NCBI GenBank assembly: GCA_029027265.1
Contig: CP093061.1
Span: 1-64,000 of the forward strand
Source: Sulfurospirillum_A sp029027265
GTDB lineage: Bacteria > Campylobacterota > Campylobacteria > Campylobacterales > Sulfurospirillaceae
Length of the DNA: 64,000 nt
Reading direction: 5' to 3'
The translations under genes were made by a program, and so were the position numbers. This document shows positions 1 through 8,353 of this stretch, in pieces. Positions within the stretch are counted from its first letter, which is position 1. The number at the start of each line of letters is the position of its first letter. The notes under the pieces are model-generated. The model was not told the DNA's origin, did not search any database, and saw only the letters and a list, made by a program, of their open reading frames with translations.

Positions 1-82
1 ATACTTCAAACCCGATGTTTAAGGGGGTTAATCGACTCCAAATGATTTGATTTTTAAACCTTTTAATTCAAAACAATATTAA

Positions 83-961
83 CTATTTCCACTTTTGTTG
101 AATGACTAAACCGCTGATTATTAAAAATAGTGCAACTATGGTTGAAAGTAGTATCTCTTCTCCAACAAAAAAGTATATGAAAACCAAAGATAAAAAAGGT
201 GAAAGAAAAATAAGGTTTGATATTTTTGAAATACTTGGTGTTAAATTTACTGCTTTTAACCAAAACACAAAAGTAATTCCCATCTCAAAAAAACCTATAT
301 ATACAACACCCAAAGTTGCTTGAAAATTTGGTAAATTTATACCACCTACAAAAATAACGTATATTCCTATAAAAATCACTCCCACTAAGAAGTTTGCAAA
401 AAGACCTACTGTGGCATCTACTGTTGATTTTGTATTTATTATCCAATATAGTGCCCATAAAATTGTGCTAACAAGAGCTAAAGTAACTCCAAACAGATCT
501 GAAAAATTTAGAGATAATGGGTCTCCTTTAGTTGCTATGACAAGAACACCAAAGTAACAGATAATTCCGGCTAAAATATCTCCACGAGTTAACTTATGTT
601 TTAAAAAAATAACTGAGAGATACGCAAACATCAATGCCCAAGTATAATTAATGGTCTGAGCCTCTTGTGCTGGAAGCAAATCATAAGCACTAAAAAGAAT
701 AAGATAATAAATAAAAGGATTTATGCCACCCAAAACAAGTACTAATATTGGCTTATTTTTCATATGAACAAAAACAGCTCCAAGTTTTTTTTGATATACC
801 AATATAACACCCAAGATAAAAAGTGAACTACTTACAGAGTAAAAAAGAAGCTCTAATGGAGTCATAAACTCCAATGTTACTTTTAAAACAGTAGCGGTTG
901 TTGACCAAAAAAGTACAGAAATTAATGCATACTTGTAGGCTAAAGTTTGATTTTTTTCCAA
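83..961 (-). CDS. EamA/DMT-family permease
   Basis: A 292-residue, almost entirely hydrophobic protein with about ten membrane segments in two repeated halves, the normal size and architecture of the EamA (drug/metabolite transporter) family in the inner membrane. It is the last gene of a minus-strand operon, starting one base after the GntR regulator gene. The operon encodes trans-3-hydroxyproline breakdown, so the substrate could be an amino or imino acid, but nothing in the sequence shows the substrate or the direction of transport. Bases 1-82 downstream hold no gene that I can see. Confidence 0.85.
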   Translation of the reverse strand: MEKNQTLAYKYALISVLFWSTTATVLKVTLEFMTPLELLFYSVSSSLFILGVILVYQKKLGAVFVHMKNKPILVLVLGGINPFIYYLILFSAYDLLPAQEAQTINYTWALMFAYLSVIFLKHKLTRGDILAGIICYFGVLVIATKGDPLSLNFSDLFGVTLALVSTILWALYWIINTKSTVDATVGLFANFLVGVIFIGIYVIFVGGINLPNFQATLGVVYIGFFEMGITFVFWLKAVNLTPSISKISNLIFLSPFLSLVFIYFFVGEEILLSTIVALFLIISGLVIQQKWK

Positions 962-962
962 C

Positions 963-1604
963 TCATAAACTCGCTATATAGTCTTTTACAACAACAACTA
1001 AGTTGTTGATAATCTCATCAGAATATTTCACAGCATTTACCTCATCACCTTCCACAATAGCATCTATCATCTTTGTATGAAGAATTGAACAAGAGTGCAT
1101 ATCTTCGCTACCTTTAAAGTAATACCAAAAACGTCTACTCTTTACATGTAAAGGTATAGTAGCGTGTGCAGCAAACTCATTTCTTGCTATCTTAAAAATA
1201 GTATGATCTAGCTCTTCATCAGCTCTTAGATAACCATCTACTTTATTTTTATTTACTGCCTCTTGCATCTGTTTTTTCAAAGTAATAATTTTTTCTTTTT
1301 CAAAAGGAGTAGCATATTTTGTTGCTCGTTGAATCAAAAGTGTGTCAAGAACTCTTCTTGTCTCAAGCATTGCTAATTGGTCTACCATATTAATATCGCT
1401 TATCTCTATTCCACGTCTAGGTATAATTTTAAGCAATGACTCATTTGACAATCTTAAAAGTGCCTCTCGTAAAGGAGTCCTACTTATACCAGATATGTCC
1501 ATAAGCTCTTTTTCTGAATAGATTTTTGCTGGTTCTAGTTTTAGCGTTACTAAAAGTTCTTCAAGTATATAATACGCTTTAGTCGATAAATTATTTTCAC
1601 TCAT
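963..1604 (-). CDS. GntR-family (FadR/FCD type) transcriptional regulator
   Basis: A 213-residue protein with an N-terminal winged helix-turn-helix (about residues 20-75, with the typical SRTPLREALLRL recognition segment) and an all-helical ligand-binding domain of the FCD type (about 80-210). These proteins normally repress a neighbouring catabolic operon and release DNA when an acid substrate binds. It sits third in the hydroxyproline operon, 8 bases after the dehydratase gene. The 32-bp near-palindrome at 3589-3620 in the divergent promoter region is the obvious candidate operator. The assignment of regulator to site is my inference. Confidence 0.88.
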   Translation of the reverse strand: MSENNLSTKAYYILEELLVTLKLEPAKIYSEKELMDISGISRTPLREALLRLSNESLLKIIPRRGIEISDINMVDQLAMLETRRVLDTLLIQRATKYATPFEKEKIITLKKQMQEAVNKNKVDGYLRADEELDHTIFKIARNEFAAHATIPLHVKSRRFWYYFKGSEDMHSCSILHTKMIDAIVEGDEVNAVKYSDEIINNLVVVVKDYIASL

Positions 1605-1612
1605 TCTTTTTC

Positions 1613-2644
1613 CTATCTTAATATAAATCCGTATTTTAAATCATCTTTTTCATCTATTAAAAAAGTATGCTCTCCTGTTATGTGAGCATTTCCACTCACC
1701 TCAGGAATCACTGCACTAAGTTTGCCATAATCCAACTCTTTAATAACTTTTACATCAAACTTTGTTCCCAAAATACTCTCTATAGTGATGCTCTCACCCA
1801 TAACAATTTCACCTTTTTTATAGTGAATTGCAGCTCGTCCTGAAACTCCTGAGCCTGTTGGACTTCTATCTACTTCGCCATCTGCAAAAACACAAACATT
1901 TTTGCTATGCACAGCACTTTTCTTAGTTATAAAAATTGTCCCATAAAGAAAACTCAAATCATCTTCTAACGGGTGTTTTACATTGTCTTTGTTCTTTATA
2001 ACAGCTTCTTTTATTCGTCTACCATAATCTATAATCTGATTATAGTTCTGTTTTTCCAAGCTTAGTCCAATCTCATCTGCATCAACATAGGCATAAAATG
2101 CCCCACCATAAGATAAATCATATTTTATATCACCTAGACCATCTACATGTAAAGACTCATCTAAAGCAATTACAAACGAAGGAACACACTCAAACTTCAC
2201 ACTCTCAACCTCGCCATTTTCTTTTACATGTACATATGAATTTAGTTGTCCACAAGGAGCATCTATTTTTATGTGCGTAACTGGCTTAGTAACTTTTACC
2301 CAACCTAACTCAACTGCAAGTTTACTTATGGCAATAGTCGCATGTCCACACATGGTGCTATAACCTTCGTTGTGCATAAAAAGTACCCCAAAATCACTAT
2401 CTTCCTGCTCAGGTTCTACTACTAATACCCCATACATATCGGCGTGCCCTCGTGGTTCAAACATCAAAGATGTACGCAGATAATCAAGATTTTCTTTTAC
2501 ATAGTTTCTTTTTTCTAGTATTGTATTGCCCTCAATGGTAGGATAGCCGTCTATAATCACTCTAAGAGGCTCACCACCTGTATGCATATCTATGGTTTTT
2601 ATTTTTGTGAAGTTACCTTTTACTTTGGAGTTTTGTATATTCAT
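1613..2644 (-). CDS. Proline racemase family protein, probable trans-3-hydroxy-L-proline dehydratase
   Basis: A 343-residue member of the proline racemase superfamily. Racemases and 4-hydroxyproline 2-epimerases use two cysteines. Here the first is present (C99 in STMCGHAT), but the second is threonine (T263 in DRSPTGSG). The Cys/Thr pair is the known signature of trans-3-hydroxy-L-proline dehydratase, as in human L3HYPDH, which makes Delta1-pyrroline-2-carboxylate. The upstream gene, overlapping by ATGA, encodes an ornithine cyclodeaminase-family protein of the kind that reduces exactly that product to L-proline, which strongly supports the call. The enzyme is cytoplasmic and cofactor-free. 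The alternative, an epimerase, is unlikely without the second cysteine. Confidence 0.85.
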   Translation of the reverse strand: MNIQNSKVKGNFTKIKTIDMHTGGEPLRVIIDGYPTIEGNTILEKRNYVKENLDYLRTSLMFEPRGHADMYGVLVVEPEQEDSDFGVLFMHNEGYSTMCGHATIAISKLAVELGWVKVTKPVTHIKIDAPCGQLNSYVHVKENGEVESVKFECVPSFVIALDESLHVDGLGDIKYDLSYGGAFYAYVDADEIGLSLEKQNYNQIIDYGRRIKEAVIKNKDNVKHPLEDDLSFLYGTIFITKKSAVHSKNVCVFADGEVDRSPTGSGVSGRAAIHYKKGEIVMGESITIESILGTKFDVKVIKELDYGKLSAVIPEVSGNAHITGEHTFLIDEKDDLKYGFILR

Positions 2645-3558
2645 GCTAATCTCTCCTTCACTAGTTTTGCTGCTACTAAATCTTCCAATGCATGTCCAAC
2701 TGATTTGAAAAGTGTAATTTGCTTGTCACTGCTTCTGCCACAATGTTGTTCTTTACACAAACCATATAAATCTGAAATAACATCTTTTTCACTGACATTT
2801 TTCAAATCTCCACTCTCTTTTAAAGCCATATTTGTATCAATATATATGTCTGATTTTTCCATAGTTTCGTCATCGGCTTCTCTCATGTTTGGTTTATATG
2901 AACCAACCAAGTCTATATGTTGCCCTTCTTTTAAAAATCTTCCAAAAACCAAAGGCTCATTTGAGAGCGTAGCACAAGATATAATATCTACTTTACTTAT
3001 AACATCTTCTATTTTTTCTACTGCTTCTATGTCAAATCTATCTTTTAGTTTATTAACTATTTTTGAAGATTTTTGAAGACTTCTTCCCCATACATATACT
3101 TTTTTTATATCTCTAACACTCGCATGAGCCAAAATTAGCTCGCTACTTAAATCACCAGTTCCTATCATGAGTAAAGAGGAAGCATCTTTTTTTGAAAGAT
3201 ATGAACTTGCAAGTGCGGAAGCTGCGGCTGTTCTTTTCGTAGTTAAAGCTTTTCCATCTAAAATAGCTTCAACTCCACCTTTGTGAGCATCAAACAAAAC
3301 ATATAAACCATTTATAGCAGGTAAATCATATTTTGTATTGTTTGGACTAACTGTTACTAGTTTTACCCCTAAAAATTCACTCTCTTGCCATGCAGGCATA
3401 AGTAAAAGTGTAGAATCTACACACTCTTTAGGATTTTTAAAATCATGGTGATGGCGAATAGGAGCAATTATATCTGATTTAAAACCCTCTTTGAGAGCCG
3501 AAATAAGCGAAGTATAGTCCAACAATTGTTCTATTTTTTCTTTATCTATAAACTTCAA
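2641..3558 (-). CDS. Ornithine cyclodeaminase/mu-crystallin family, probable Delta1-pyrroline-2-carboxylate reductase
   Basis: A protein of about 305 residues of the OCD/mu-crystallin family with a Rossmann NAD(P)-binding segment (MIGTGDLSSELI, near residue 120) and the family motif DGKALTTKRTAAASALAS. In hydroxyproline loci this family reduces Delta1-pyrroline-2-carboxylate to L-proline, which fits the dehydratase encoded directly downstream (4-base ATGA overlap). An upstream in-frame GTG (3564) lies against the AAGGAG ribosome site with no spacing. The TTG at 3558 has five bases of spacing, so I prefer it. This is the first gene of the operon, and its promoter shares the 3565-3650 region with the divergent glycyl radical enzyme. 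Confidence 0.82.
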   Translation of the reverse strand: MKFIDKEKIEQLLDYTSLISALKEGFKSDIIAPIRHHHDFKNPKECVDSTLLLMPAWQESEFLGVKLVTVSPNNTKYDLPAINGLYVLFDAHKGGVEAILDGKALTTKRTAAASALASSYLSKKDASSLLMIGTGDLSSELILAHASVRDIKKVYVWGRSLQKSSKIVNKLKDRFDIEAVEKIEDVISKVDIISCATLSNEPLVFGRFLKEGQHIDLVGSYKPNMREADDETMEKSDIYIDTNMALKESGDLKNVSEKDVISDLYGLCKEQHCGRSSDKQITLFKSVGHALEDLVAAKLVKERLA

Positions 3559-3567
3559 TACCACTCC

Positions 3568-3597
3568 TTGACAAAACTATTTTTTTTCTGATATACT
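3568..3597 (+). promoter_or_regulatory. Sigma70-type promoter for the glycyl radical enzyme operon
   Basis: TTGACA at 3568-3573 and TATACT at 3592-3597 are separated by 18 bases and point toward the glycyl radical enzyme gene. The -10 box lies inside the left arm of the 3589-3620 palindrome, so a protein bound there would block RNA polymerase. Confidence 0.6.
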
Positions 3598-3620
3598 CTT
3601 GATATATCAGAAGTATATCA
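3589..3620. promoter_or_regulatory. 32-bp near-perfect palindrome, probable GntR operator
   Basis: The 32 bases read the same on both strands apart from the bases at positions 10-11 and their partners. The outer arms are TGATATACT (3589-3597) and AGTATATCA (3612-3620). The centre is the perfect palindrome TGATATATCA (3600-3609). It therefore holds three overlapping TGATATA-type sites. It sits between divergent hydroxyproline operons and covers the -10 box of the rightward promoter, the expected place for a repressor site. Confidence 0.6.
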
Positions 3621-3649
3621 TAATGCTTCGAACTAAACAAGGGAACTAT

Positions 3650-6127
3650 ATGCAAACTATAAAAGAGATAACAGGGAAAGTAGAAACAAACGAAACTCCG
3701 CAGAGAGCGGCATGCGAGCAAGGTAACTTTTACGAGGCAATAGCAAAAAATGCAATTGGACCTGGAATGAACACAAGAATCCAAAAACTAAGAAAACTAA
3801 GTTTTGATGCAACTCCAAGCATTGCAATAGAACGGGCACTTCATCAAACTGCATTTTATAGAGAAAATTTAGGTAAATACTCAATACCTATTTTAAGAGC
3901 ATTAACATTTTTAGACCATTGTAAAAAGAAAACACTTTATATGGGAGATGGTGAGCTTATAGTTGGCGAGAGAGGACCAAAGCCAAAGGCAATTCCCACT
4001 TTTCCAGAGCTTACTTGCCATAGCGTTGAAGATCTTCATGTTCTTAATGATAGAGACCAACAACCTTATAGCATAGACCAAGCTGATATTGATATATATG
4101 AAAAAGAAGTTATTCCTTATTGGGAAGGCAGAACTCAAAGAGAGCGTATTTTTAATCATGTTCCAGATGAGTGGAAAAGAGCTTATGAAGCTGGACTTTT
4201 TACCGAGTTTATGGAACAACGTGCACCTGGTCATACCGTACTAGATGGCAAGATTTACAAAAAAGGTATGCTTGATTTCAAAAAAGACATACAAGCTCAT
4301 CTTGATTCACTTGACTACATGAATGACGCAGATGCAACTGATAAATCTGAGCAGTTAAAAGCTATGGCAATATCATGCGATGCTGTTATAGTTTTTGCAA
4401 ATCGTCATGCTGATTTAGCTGAAGAAAAAGCAAAAATTGAAAAAGATGAAACAAGAAAAAAAGAGTTATTGAAGGTAGCAGAAGTATGTCGGCATGTACC
4501 TGCAAATGCACCTCGTAATTTACATGAAGCAATACAAATGTATTGGTTTGTGCACCTAGGAACTATAACTGAACTCAATGGCTGGGATGCAATGAACCCT
4601 GGGCATTTTGACCAACATTTAACACCTTTTTATGAAAAAGAGTTTAAAGAAGGAACACTAACACGTGACGAAGCAAAAGAGTTAATCTCATGCGTGTGGA
4701 TAAAAGTAAACAACCAAACAGCGCCTCCAAAAGTAGGAATTACTGCAAAAGAGAGTGGAACATACAATGACTTTACAAACATAAACATAGGTGGAGTAAA
4801 AAGTGATGGCAGTGATGGTGTCAGTGAAGTCTCTTACATCATGTTAAACGTAGTAGAAGAGCTACACCTACTTCAACCTGGAACATCAGTTCACATAGCA
4901 CCAAAAACTCCAAACAAGTTTCTAAATGCTGCTTGTAAAGTTATTCGTCAGGGGCATGGTTACCCTTCTGTGTTTAATCCAGATACTTACATCATGGAGA
5001 TGGTTGGTATGGGTAAAACTATACAAGATGCTAGAGAGGGTGGTTGTAGTGGTTGTATTGAAGTTGGAGCTTTTGGAAAAGAGGCATTCTTACTAACAGG
5101 GTATCTAAATGTTCCAAAGATTATAGAAGTAATGCTAAATGACGGGATAAACCCACTTACAGGAAAACTTGCAGGCATAAAGACAGGTGATCCAAGAGAT
5201 TTTAAAAGTTATGAAGAACTTTATAATGCATTTTTAAAGCAAGTAGAGTTTGTAGTAGACCAAAAAATTAGAGTAAGTAACTACATTGACAGAATGTTTG
5301 CGAAATATGCTCCAGCACCATTTCTTTCAGTAGTCATTGATGATTGTATCAAAAAAGGTAAGGACTACTACGATGGAGGACCAAGATACAATACTAACTA
5401 TATTCAATGTACTGGTCTTGGAACAGTGACTGACAGTCTAAGCACTCTTAAAAAACATGTTTTTGAAGACAAAACTTTTAGTATGGACAAAATTTTAACT
5501 GCTGTTGCAAACAACTTCGAAGGCGAAGAAAAAATGCGTCAAACCATCATCAATAAAACTCCATTTTTTGGAAATGATGATGATTACGCAGATGATATTG
5601 CTTTAAAAGTTTATGATGATTTAGTTAAAACAATAGACGGCAAACCAAACACAAAAGGCGAGAGTTTCCACCTCAATATGCTCTCAACAACTTGTCATAT
5701 TTACTTTGGAAAAGTAATGGGGGCAACACCAAATGGAAGACTTGCGCATAAGTCTATTAGTGACGGAACTAGCCCATCTCATGGTTGTGATACAAAAGGA
5801 CCAAGTGCAGTTATACGCTCACTAACAAAACTAGACCATACAAGAAGTGGTGGAACTCTTCTCAATCAAAGATTTTTACCAAGTCTAGTAAAAAGAGATG
5901 AAGATATTAAGAAACTAGGACAACTTATAAGAAGTTATTTTACGCTTGGAGGTCATCACATACAGTTCAATATTGTTGATACGGCAACACTTAAAGCCGC
6001 TCAAAAGACTCCAGAAGAGTACAAAGATTTACTTGTTCGTATGGCTGGATACAGTGACTATTTCAATGATATGAACGATGATTTACAACAAGAAGTAATT
6101 GACCGCACTGAGAATGATGCATTCTAA
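3650..6127 (+). CDS. hypD: Glycyl radical enzyme, probable trans-4-hydroxy-L-proline dehydratase
   Basis: An 825-residue glycyl radical enzyme. The thiyl-radical cysteine and general base are C469 and E471 in SGCIEVGAFGKEAF. The glycyl radical site is G800 in RMAGYSDYF near the C terminus. The segment NNQTAPPKVGITAKESGTY and the active-site loop resemble HypD rather than pyruvate formate-lyase or glycerol/choline lyases. HypD dehydrates trans-4-hydroxy-L-proline to Delta1-pyrroline-5-carboxylate without oxygen. The neighbouring trans-3-hydroxyproline genes support an imino-acid substrate. I chose the ATG at 3650 because AAGGGA lies just upstream; an in-frame ATG at 3623 lacks this. The gene overlaps its activase by one base (TAATG). 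Substrate assignment is from recalled family motifs plus context. Confidence 0.78.
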   Translation: MQTIKEITGKVETNETPQRAACEQGNFYEAIAKNAIGPGMNTRIQKLRKLSFDATPSIAIERALHQTAFYRENLGKYSIPILRALTFLDHCKKKTLYMGDGELIVGERGPKPKAIPTFPELTCHSVEDLHVLNDRDQQPYSIDQADIDIYEKEVIPYWEGRTQRERIFNHVPDEWKRAYEAGLFTEFMEQRAPGHTVLDGKIYKKGMLDFKKDIQAHLDSLDYMNDADATDKSEQLKAMAISCDAVIVFANRHADLAEEKAKIEKDETRKKELLKVAEVCRHVPANAPRNLHEAIQMYWFVHLGTITELNGWDAMNPGHFDQHLTPFYEKEFKEGTLTRDEAKELISCVWIKVNNQTAPPKVGITAKESGTYNDFTNINIGGVKSDGSDGVSEVSYIMLNVVEELHLLQPGTSVHIAPKTPNKFLNAACKVIRQGHGYPSVFNPDTYIMEMVGMGKTIQDAREGGCSGCIEVGAFGKEAFLLTGYLNVPKIIEVMLNDGINPLTGKLAGIKTGDPRDFKSYEELYNAFLKQVEFVVDQKIRVSNYIDRMFAKYAPAPFLSVVIDDCIKKGKDYYDGGPRYNTNYIQCTGLGTVTDSLSTLKKHVFEDKTFSMDKILTAVANNFEGEEKMRQTIINKTPFFGNDDDYADDIALKVYDDLVKTIDGKPNTKGESFHLNMLSTTCHIYFGKVMGATPNGRLAHKSISDGTSPSHGCDTKGPSAVIRSLTKLDHTRSGGTLLNQRFLPSLVKRDEDIKKLGQLIRSYFTLGGHHIQFNIVDTATLKAAQKTPEEYKDLLVRMAGYSDYFNDMNDDLQQEVIDRTENDAF

Positions 6128-7029
6128 TGAGTCTTGTTTTTGATGTTAAACGCTATGCTATAAATGATGGCCCTGGAATCAGGGTCACCATCTTTCTTAA
6201 AGGGTGTCCTTTGTCTTGTACATGGTGTCACAATCCTGAGAGCATAGAAAAAACAGTAGAAAAACTTTTTACAAGCTCAAAATGTATAGGATGTAGTGCT
6301 TGTGTTGATGCTTGTGAACAAAATGCTTGTACTCTTACTAGTGAAGGGATTGTTACAGATTATGAAGCTTGTCTTTTATGTGGAAAGTGTGCCCAAGTGT
6401 GTCCCACAGGAGCAACTGAAATGTCAGGTAAGCAGTATCAAGTAGACGAGATTATGGAGATAATTAAAAAAGAGACTCTAATGATGGATCAATCTGAAGG
6501 AGGAGTTACTTTTTCTGGAGGAGAACCTCTTAGTCATCATGAGCTTCTCGTAAATCTTTTAGATGAGTGTGGGAAAGAGGAAATTCACCGGTGTATTGAT
6601 ACCACTGGTTATACAAGTGAGAAAAAACTTTTAGAGGTGGCTTCAAAATGTGAACATTTTTTGTATGATTTAAAAGTCATGGATGATGAAAAACATAAAA
6701 AACATACAGGGGTAAGTAACACTCAAATACTTAAGAACCTTAAACTGTTAGCAAAAACTAATGTTGATATAAACATAAGAATTCCACTTATCAAAGATTT
6801 GAATGATGATTTAGAAAACATAAAACAAACAGCAGAGTTTATAAACAAACTAGAAAAACCACCTATCATGGTAAATATACTTCCTTACCACAACATCGCA
6901 CAAAAAAAGTATGAAAAATTAGGAAAATTAGAAAAGTTTGTAAAAATGGAAGAACCAGAACAACAAATACAGCAAAAAATTATTAAACAATTTAAGTCTT
7001 ATGGAATAAAAGCTATAATTGGCGGATAA
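6127..7029 (+). CDS. hypE: Glycyl radical enzyme activase (radical SAM)
   Basis: A 300-residue radical-SAM protein. The N-terminal CPLSCTWCHNPE carries the CX3CX2C cluster motif of the activase family. Next comes an inserted two-cluster ferredoxin domain (CIGCSACVDAC and CLLCGKCAQVC, about residues 55-100), then the SAM-barrel segment GGVTFSGGEPL. Such enzymes abstract hydrogen from the glycine of the partner enzyme, here G800 of the upstream gene, which it overlaps by one base. This places both in one translationally coupled unit. The extra ferredoxin domain is normal for activases of dehydratase-type glycyl radical enzymes and absent from the pyruvate formate-lyase activase. Confidence 0.9.
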   Translation: MSLVFDVKRYAINDGPGIRVTIFLKGCPLSCTWCHNPESIEKTVEKLFTSSKCIGCSACVDACEQNACTLTSEGIVTDYEACLLCGKCAQVCPTGATEMSGKQYQVDEIMEIIKKETLMMDQSEGGVTFSGGEPLSHHELLVNLLDECGKEEIHRCIDTTGYTSEKKLLEVASKCEHFLYDLKVMDDEKHKKHTGVSNTQILKNLKLLAKTNVDINIRIPLIKDLNDDLENIKQTAEFINKLEKPPIMVNILPYHNIAQKKYEKLGKLEKFVKMEEPEQQIQQKIIKQFKSYGIKAIIGG

Positions 7030-7048
7030 ATTTTAAAAGGATAGTACA

Positions 7049-7336
7049 ATGATAAAACATATTGTTTTTTTTAAACTAGAAGATAACTCAGTAGAACATA
7101 AAAAAATTGTTCAAGAAAAAATCATGTCAATGAAAGACAAAATTAGTGAGATTCAACAGATAGAAGTAGGCATAAACTTTGCAAATGAAGAGAGAGCTTA
7201 CGACCTTTCCCTCATCAGTGATTTTAACTCTAAAGAAGATTTACAATCATACTGCGTGAACCCTGTACATATTGAGGTCATAAAGTACTTAAAATCGAAA
7301 AAAACTATTACTAAAATAGTAGATTACGAGTATTAA
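7049..7336 (+). CDS. Dabb (stress-responsive A/B barrel) domain protein
   Basis: A 95-residue protein that begins MIKHIVFFKL and has the conserved HIEVIKYL near its end, the pattern of the dimeric alpha-beta barrel (Dabb) family. The gene follows the activase by 19 bases with an AAAGGA ribosome site, so it is probably co-transcribed with the hydroxyproline dehydratase genes. Dabb proteins are small, cytoplasmic and functionally varied (some are cyclases or ligand binders), so I assign no reaction. Its stop codon overlaps a short opposite-strand ORF (7333-7410). Confidence 0.8.
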   Translation: MIKHIVFFKLEDNSVEHKKIVQEKIMSMKDKISEIQQIEVGINFANEERAYDLSLISDFNSKEDLQSYCVNPVHIEVIKYLKSKKTITKIVDYEY

Positions 7337-7410
7337 TAACCTCCGTTATTCCAGTCGTAGTCATCTACGGCTACGGCTTTTATGACACGTCTAAATTTCA
7401 ATATTTTCAT
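7333..7410 (-). CDS. Possible 24-residue small protein
   Basis: A short ORF of ATG plus 23 codons begins 15 bases after the stop of the upstream EamA permease gene and is preceded by TAGGAAA at a workable distance. The N-terminal half is basic (MKILKFRRVIKAV); the C-terminal half is acidic and aromatic (DDYDWNNGGY). It overlaps the 3' end of the Dabb gene on the other strand by four bases. Size, start signal and biased composition fit a real small protein or a peptide precursor. Chance cannot be excluded, and I see no modifying enzyme beside it. Confidence 0.3.
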   Translation of the reverse strand: MKILKFRRVIKAVAVDDYDWNNGGY

Positions 7411-7424
7411 ACAATGTTTCCTAC

Positions 7425-8309
7425 TTATTTTGTAAATATTCTACAATAAAGCTTTTTAAAAAGAGGTAATGATGAGATTATTGAACCAAATACTATAAGT
7501 GCACATGCTATCCATATGGTACTGTTTGGAGCTGAGAGACCAAGAATTATAAGAAGAAAAGTAGAGAGTAATGGTGTAAAATATGACATAGACCCTAAAA
7601 GCTGAATATCTCCGTTTTTTACGCCATAATCCCATACAAAAAAAGCTCCTCCAACTGGCCCTAAGCCTATGAGCATAATTATACCTAACTCTTGGAGAGA
7701 AGGGTAAACTGTAGTTTCAAAGATAAGATGACAAAATAGAGCTAAGAAAGCCGTAACCCCACAAAATGCACCCACTGCACTAGTGGGAACGTGTGCAAAA
7801 AAACGTGAAATTACAGTGTAAGCACCCCAAGTTAATGCTGCTATGAAAGCGTAAATATACCCACTGGTATATTGGGCTTCAAAATTAAAACTTCCTCCCT
7901 TAGAGACTAAAAAAACGACTCCTATAAGTCCAAATAAAACACCAACAACATGAAACCATCGCAACTTTTCATTTGGTAAAAATGAGCTAAAAAGAACTAT
8001 AAAAAGGGGCCAAAGATAGTTTATAAGATTTGCTTCAATTGCAGGTGCATTTTGAATAGCTAAAAAATAAAAATAATGATAACCAAAAAGCCCACACACT
8101 CCAACCACCCAGACTTTAAATGGCCATTTTAGATGAACTATTATGCCTCTACCCTCTTTTTTCCACAAAACAAGACCAATTATGAATGCCACAAAAAATG
8201 CCATAGAGGTAAGTTGAAAAGGAGGAATAGAACTCGCTAACACTCCTAAACTAGCCAAAGTTGACCAAAGTAAAATTGCAAAAATACCTAATAAATTTCC
8301 TCTTTGCAT
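7425..8309 (-). CDS. EamA/DMT-family permease
   Basis: A 294-residue inner-membrane protein with about ten hydrophobic segments in two EamA halves (start LLGIFAILLWSTLASLG; second half around FIAALTWGAYTVISRF). The sequence YLWPLFIVLFSSF and the C-terminal half resemble the YddG-like aromatic amino acid exporter branch, but the substrate is not shown. It is transcribed toward the Dabb gene and away from the phospholipase gene, with only 44 bases separating the two divergent starts. Confidence 0.82.
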   Translation of the reverse strand: MQRGNLLGIFAILLWSTLASLGVLASSIPPFQLTSMAFFVAFIIGLVLWKKEGRGIIVHLKWPFKVWVVGVCGLFGYHYFYFLAIQNAPAIEANLINYLWPLFIVLFSSFLPNEKLRWFHVVGVLFGLIGVVFLVSKGGSFNFEAQYTSGYIYAFIAALTWGAYTVISRFFAHVPTSAVGAFCGVTAFLALFCHLIFETTVYPSLQELGIIMLIGLGPVGGAFFVWDYGVKNGDIQLLGSMSYFTPLLSTFLLIILGLSAPNSTIWIACALIVFGSIISSLPLFKKLYCRIFTK

Positions 8310-8353
8310 ATAATCTCCAAATCTGCTAAAATTCCTAAAAATTAGGATTTACG

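Noticed and set aside
2582..3076. A 164-codon plus-strand open frame opposite the pyrroline-2-carboxylate reductase gene
   Set aside because: It lies fully antisense to a well-supported enzyme gene, is rich in Ser/Leu/Phe as expected for a shadow frame, and matches no family.
3650..6127. Glycyl radical enzyme as pyruvate formate-lyase or choline/glycerol lyase
   Set aside because: It lacks the double cysteine of pyruvate formate-lyase. The activase has the extra ferredoxin domain, and the surrounding genes are for hydroxyproline rather than microcompartments or glycerol.
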